NCBI GenBank assembly: GCA_947070915.1
Contig: CAMTDY010000133.1
Coordinates: 1-7,623 of the forward strand
Direction: 5' to 3'
Length of the DNA stretch: 7,623 bases
Origin: an uncultured Roseburia sp.
Lineage (GTDB): Bacteria; Bacillota; Clostridia; Lachnospirales; Lachnospiraceae
The position numbers were made by a program, and so were the translations under genes. Positions 6,273-7,623 of the stretch are shown here, one piece after another (positions within the stretch are counted from its first letter, which is position 1; each line of letters starts with the position of its first letter). The notes beneath the pieces are model-generated. The model was not told where the DNA came from and ran no database searches. It was given only the letters and a program-made list of their open reading frames with translations.

Positions 6273-7623
6273 CAGCTGGCTCCTTTCTTCCCAAGTACAA
6301 CCAATACGGTGTAAAATAATATCTTTATGTCTAATCCAAGATGCCAATTATTGATATAATCGGAATCCAGCCGGACGATCTCCTCAAAATCCGCTATACT
6401 GCTCCGTCCGCTGATCTGCCAGAGACCGGTCAGACCCGGCTTGGCTGCCAGTCTTTTTTTGTGATGCGCCTGATACTGCTGGTACTCATCCACCGTAGGC
6501 GGCCGGGTCCCCACCAGACTCATGTCCCCTTTCAGAACATTAAAGAACTGAGGGAACTCATCAATGCTCCATTTGCGCATCACCCGTCCAAAAGGAAATA
6601 CACGGGGATCATTTTCGATTTTAAAGATAGGACCATCCATCTCGTTATCCGCCATCAGCGCGGCTTTACACTCCTCCGCATTCTGGTGCATGGAGCGGAA
6701 TTTATAGATGTAAAATGTTCTTCCTCCCCTGCCGACCCTCTTCTGCCTAAAAAAGACCGGTCCCGGACTCTGAACCAAAATAATTGGTGTTACGATCAAA
6801 GTGATAACACCTGTGATCATGATACCAAACAGACTGACTACGATGTCCAGCAGGCGCTTTACAAACATCTGCCGCGATGTGACGCTGCTCATACACGCTG
6901 TGAGCACGGTAAAATCCCCCAGCTTCTGAACCTCCTGATGAATATGGATCTCCAGCCGCTTTTCCAGATTCAGGTGAACCGCAAGCCCCATATCAAGGCA
7001 CTGGGAAATGAATTCCTGGGGGAGTGGCTGCTCCGGGGGAATACGGATGAATACCTCATCCACCACATGGCTGGAATAATAATCAATGCTTTCTTCCATG
7101 CCCCCGATCACCGGAATACCGGCAATGCTGGCATAGCTCCCCTCTTCCGCCAAAGTAATCCCAATGATCTGGAAATCCATATTGTCAAGCTGCTGCAGGC
7201 TGTGGATCGTCTCATTTGCCAGCGAAACCGAAGACACAAGAACGACCGCCCGCTTTCTTGCCGTCCCCTCCATTTTTTTCCGGATAAGGGATTTCCAGAC
7301 CGTTCTTTCTATATAAATCAAAAACATTCCGTCTGCCCACAGCCAGGAGACGAGAAACCGGGAATAGGTTATGCTGTTCCGGGTCAGAAAAAGATAACCG
7401 ATCATAAGGAACACAGTAAAGGTGACCATCTTTATGCTGCTCTTTAACTCCGCCATGTACCCCCTGCGCAGAATATTTTTGTACCCCTCGCAGAAAAAGC
7501 CCACACATATATAAAGCAGTCCTATGATCACAGCAAACTGTACATGCATCTTTTCCATAAATGGATTTTTCAGGCCATTCTGAAGCATATAACTGATGAC
7601 ATATGCCGCTTGCAGCATAATAC
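6272..7623 (-). CDS. Undecaprenyl-phosphate sugar-1-phosphate transferase, initiating enzyme (N-terminus cut by window edge)
   Basis: The frame is open to the right edge and gives 449 residues. The ATG at 7618 is only a candidate: the codon before it (Ile) is also open, and I-M-L-Q-A-A-Y-V-I-S-Y-M reads as the middle of the family's first membrane helix, so about 20-30 residues are probably missing. Counting from that Met, further helices lie near 24-43, 63-78 and 84-104. A Rossmann-like domain covers about 121-215, then a helix at about 259-282 and the bacterial sugar transferase domain. The last has KRLLDI (254-259), SPGPVFFRQKRVG (284-296), KFRSM (306-310), DEFPQ (353-357), VGTRPP (369-374) and KPGLTGLWQISGRS (393-406). 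The family moves hexose-1-phosphate from a UDP-sugar to undecaprenyl phosphate, the first step of repeat-unit synthesis. Glucose or galactose is most likely, but the sugar cannot be decided here. The operon promoter lies beyond the edge. Confidence 0.95.
   Translation of the reverse strand, partial: IMLQAAYVISYMLQNGLKNPFMEKMHVQFAVIIGLLYICVGFFCEGYKNILRRGYMAELKSSIKMVTFTVFLMIGYLFLTRNSITYSRFLVSWLWADGMFLIYIERTVWKSLIRKKMEGTARKRAVVLVSSVSLANETIHSLQQLDNMDFQIIGITLAEEGSYASIAGIPVIGGMEESIDYYSSHVVDEVFIRIPPEQPLPQEFISQCLDMGLAVHLNLEKRLEIHIHQEVQKLGDFTVLTACMSSVTSRQMFVKRLLDIVVSLFGIMITGVITLIVTPIILVQSPGPVFFRQKRVGRGGRTFYIYKFRSMHQNAEECKAALMADNEMDGPIFKIENDPRVFPFGRVMRKWSIDEFPQFFNVLKGDMSLVGTRPPTVDEYQQYQAHHKKRLAAKPGLTGLWQISGRSSIADFEEIVRLDSDYINNWHLGLDIKILFYTVLVVLGKKGAS
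6280..6286 (-). promoter_or_regulatory. Ribosome binding site setting the phosphatase start at 6272
   Basis: AAAGGAG on the minus strand, seven bases before the ATG at 6272 and placed inside the last codons of the sugar transferase. It supports the short form of the phosphatase over the 25-residue longer form beginning at 6347. Confidence 0.85.

Noticed and set aside
6341..7447. Long plus-strand open frame (368 codons) opposite the sugar transferase
   Set aside because: It is the antisense of a well-conserved gene with clear catalytic motifs. The translation has no recognisable domain, and a GC-rich gene often leaves such open antisense frames.

Overview
The window reads as one end of a contig from a gut-type Clostridia genome, most likely Lachnospiraceae. 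This assignment is an inference from the protein style, the strong AGGAGG-type ribosome binding sites and the gene order; no marker gene is present. It holds part of a capsule/exopolysaccharide (cps/eps) operon. All eight genes lie on the minus strand, so transcription runs from the right edge to the left edge. No gap between genes exceeds about 55 bases, and no promoter, terminator, RNA gene, CRISPR array or insertion sequence is visible.

In transcription order, the right half (about 7623 to 3999) carries the conserved assembly and control genes. These are a polyprenyl-phosphate sugar-1-phosphate transferase that starts the repeat unit (cut by the right edge), a PHP-type tyrosine phosphatase (CpsB/YwqE type), a Wzz/YveK chain-length and kinase-adaptor membrane protein, and a CpsD/YwqD-type bacterial tyrosine kinase with a tail of six Tyr-Tyr pairs in a 12-bp tandem repeat. 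The left half (3997 to 51) carries strain-specific repeat-unit genes: a GT4 glycosyltransferase, a radical SAM protein with a SPASM/twitch-like C-terminal region, a second GT4 glycosyltransferase (EpsD-like), and the N-terminal 160 codons of a third GT4 enzyme (EpsF/CapM-like). GC falls from roughly 50-57% in the right half to about 30-43% in the left half, with the change close to the kinase stop codon. That is the usual mosaic layout of these loci. Polymerase (Wzy) and flippase (Wzx) genes are not in the window.

Together the genes would put a first sugar phosphate on undecaprenyl phosphate at the membrane, extend it with at least three glycosyltransferases, possibly modify it with the radical SAM enzyme, and control chain length and export through the Wzz/kinase/phosphatase phosphorylation cycle.

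Bases 1-50 are not genomic. They are an Illumina Nextera (Tn5 tagmentation) adapter left on the contig end, and the third glycosyltransferase is truncated there by the assembly, not by biology. Three genes have better starts than the longest open frame: 3997 (TTG), 5497 and 6272. The most biologically interesting element is the radical SAM gene between two glycosyltransferases, with its unusual cysteine arrangement.
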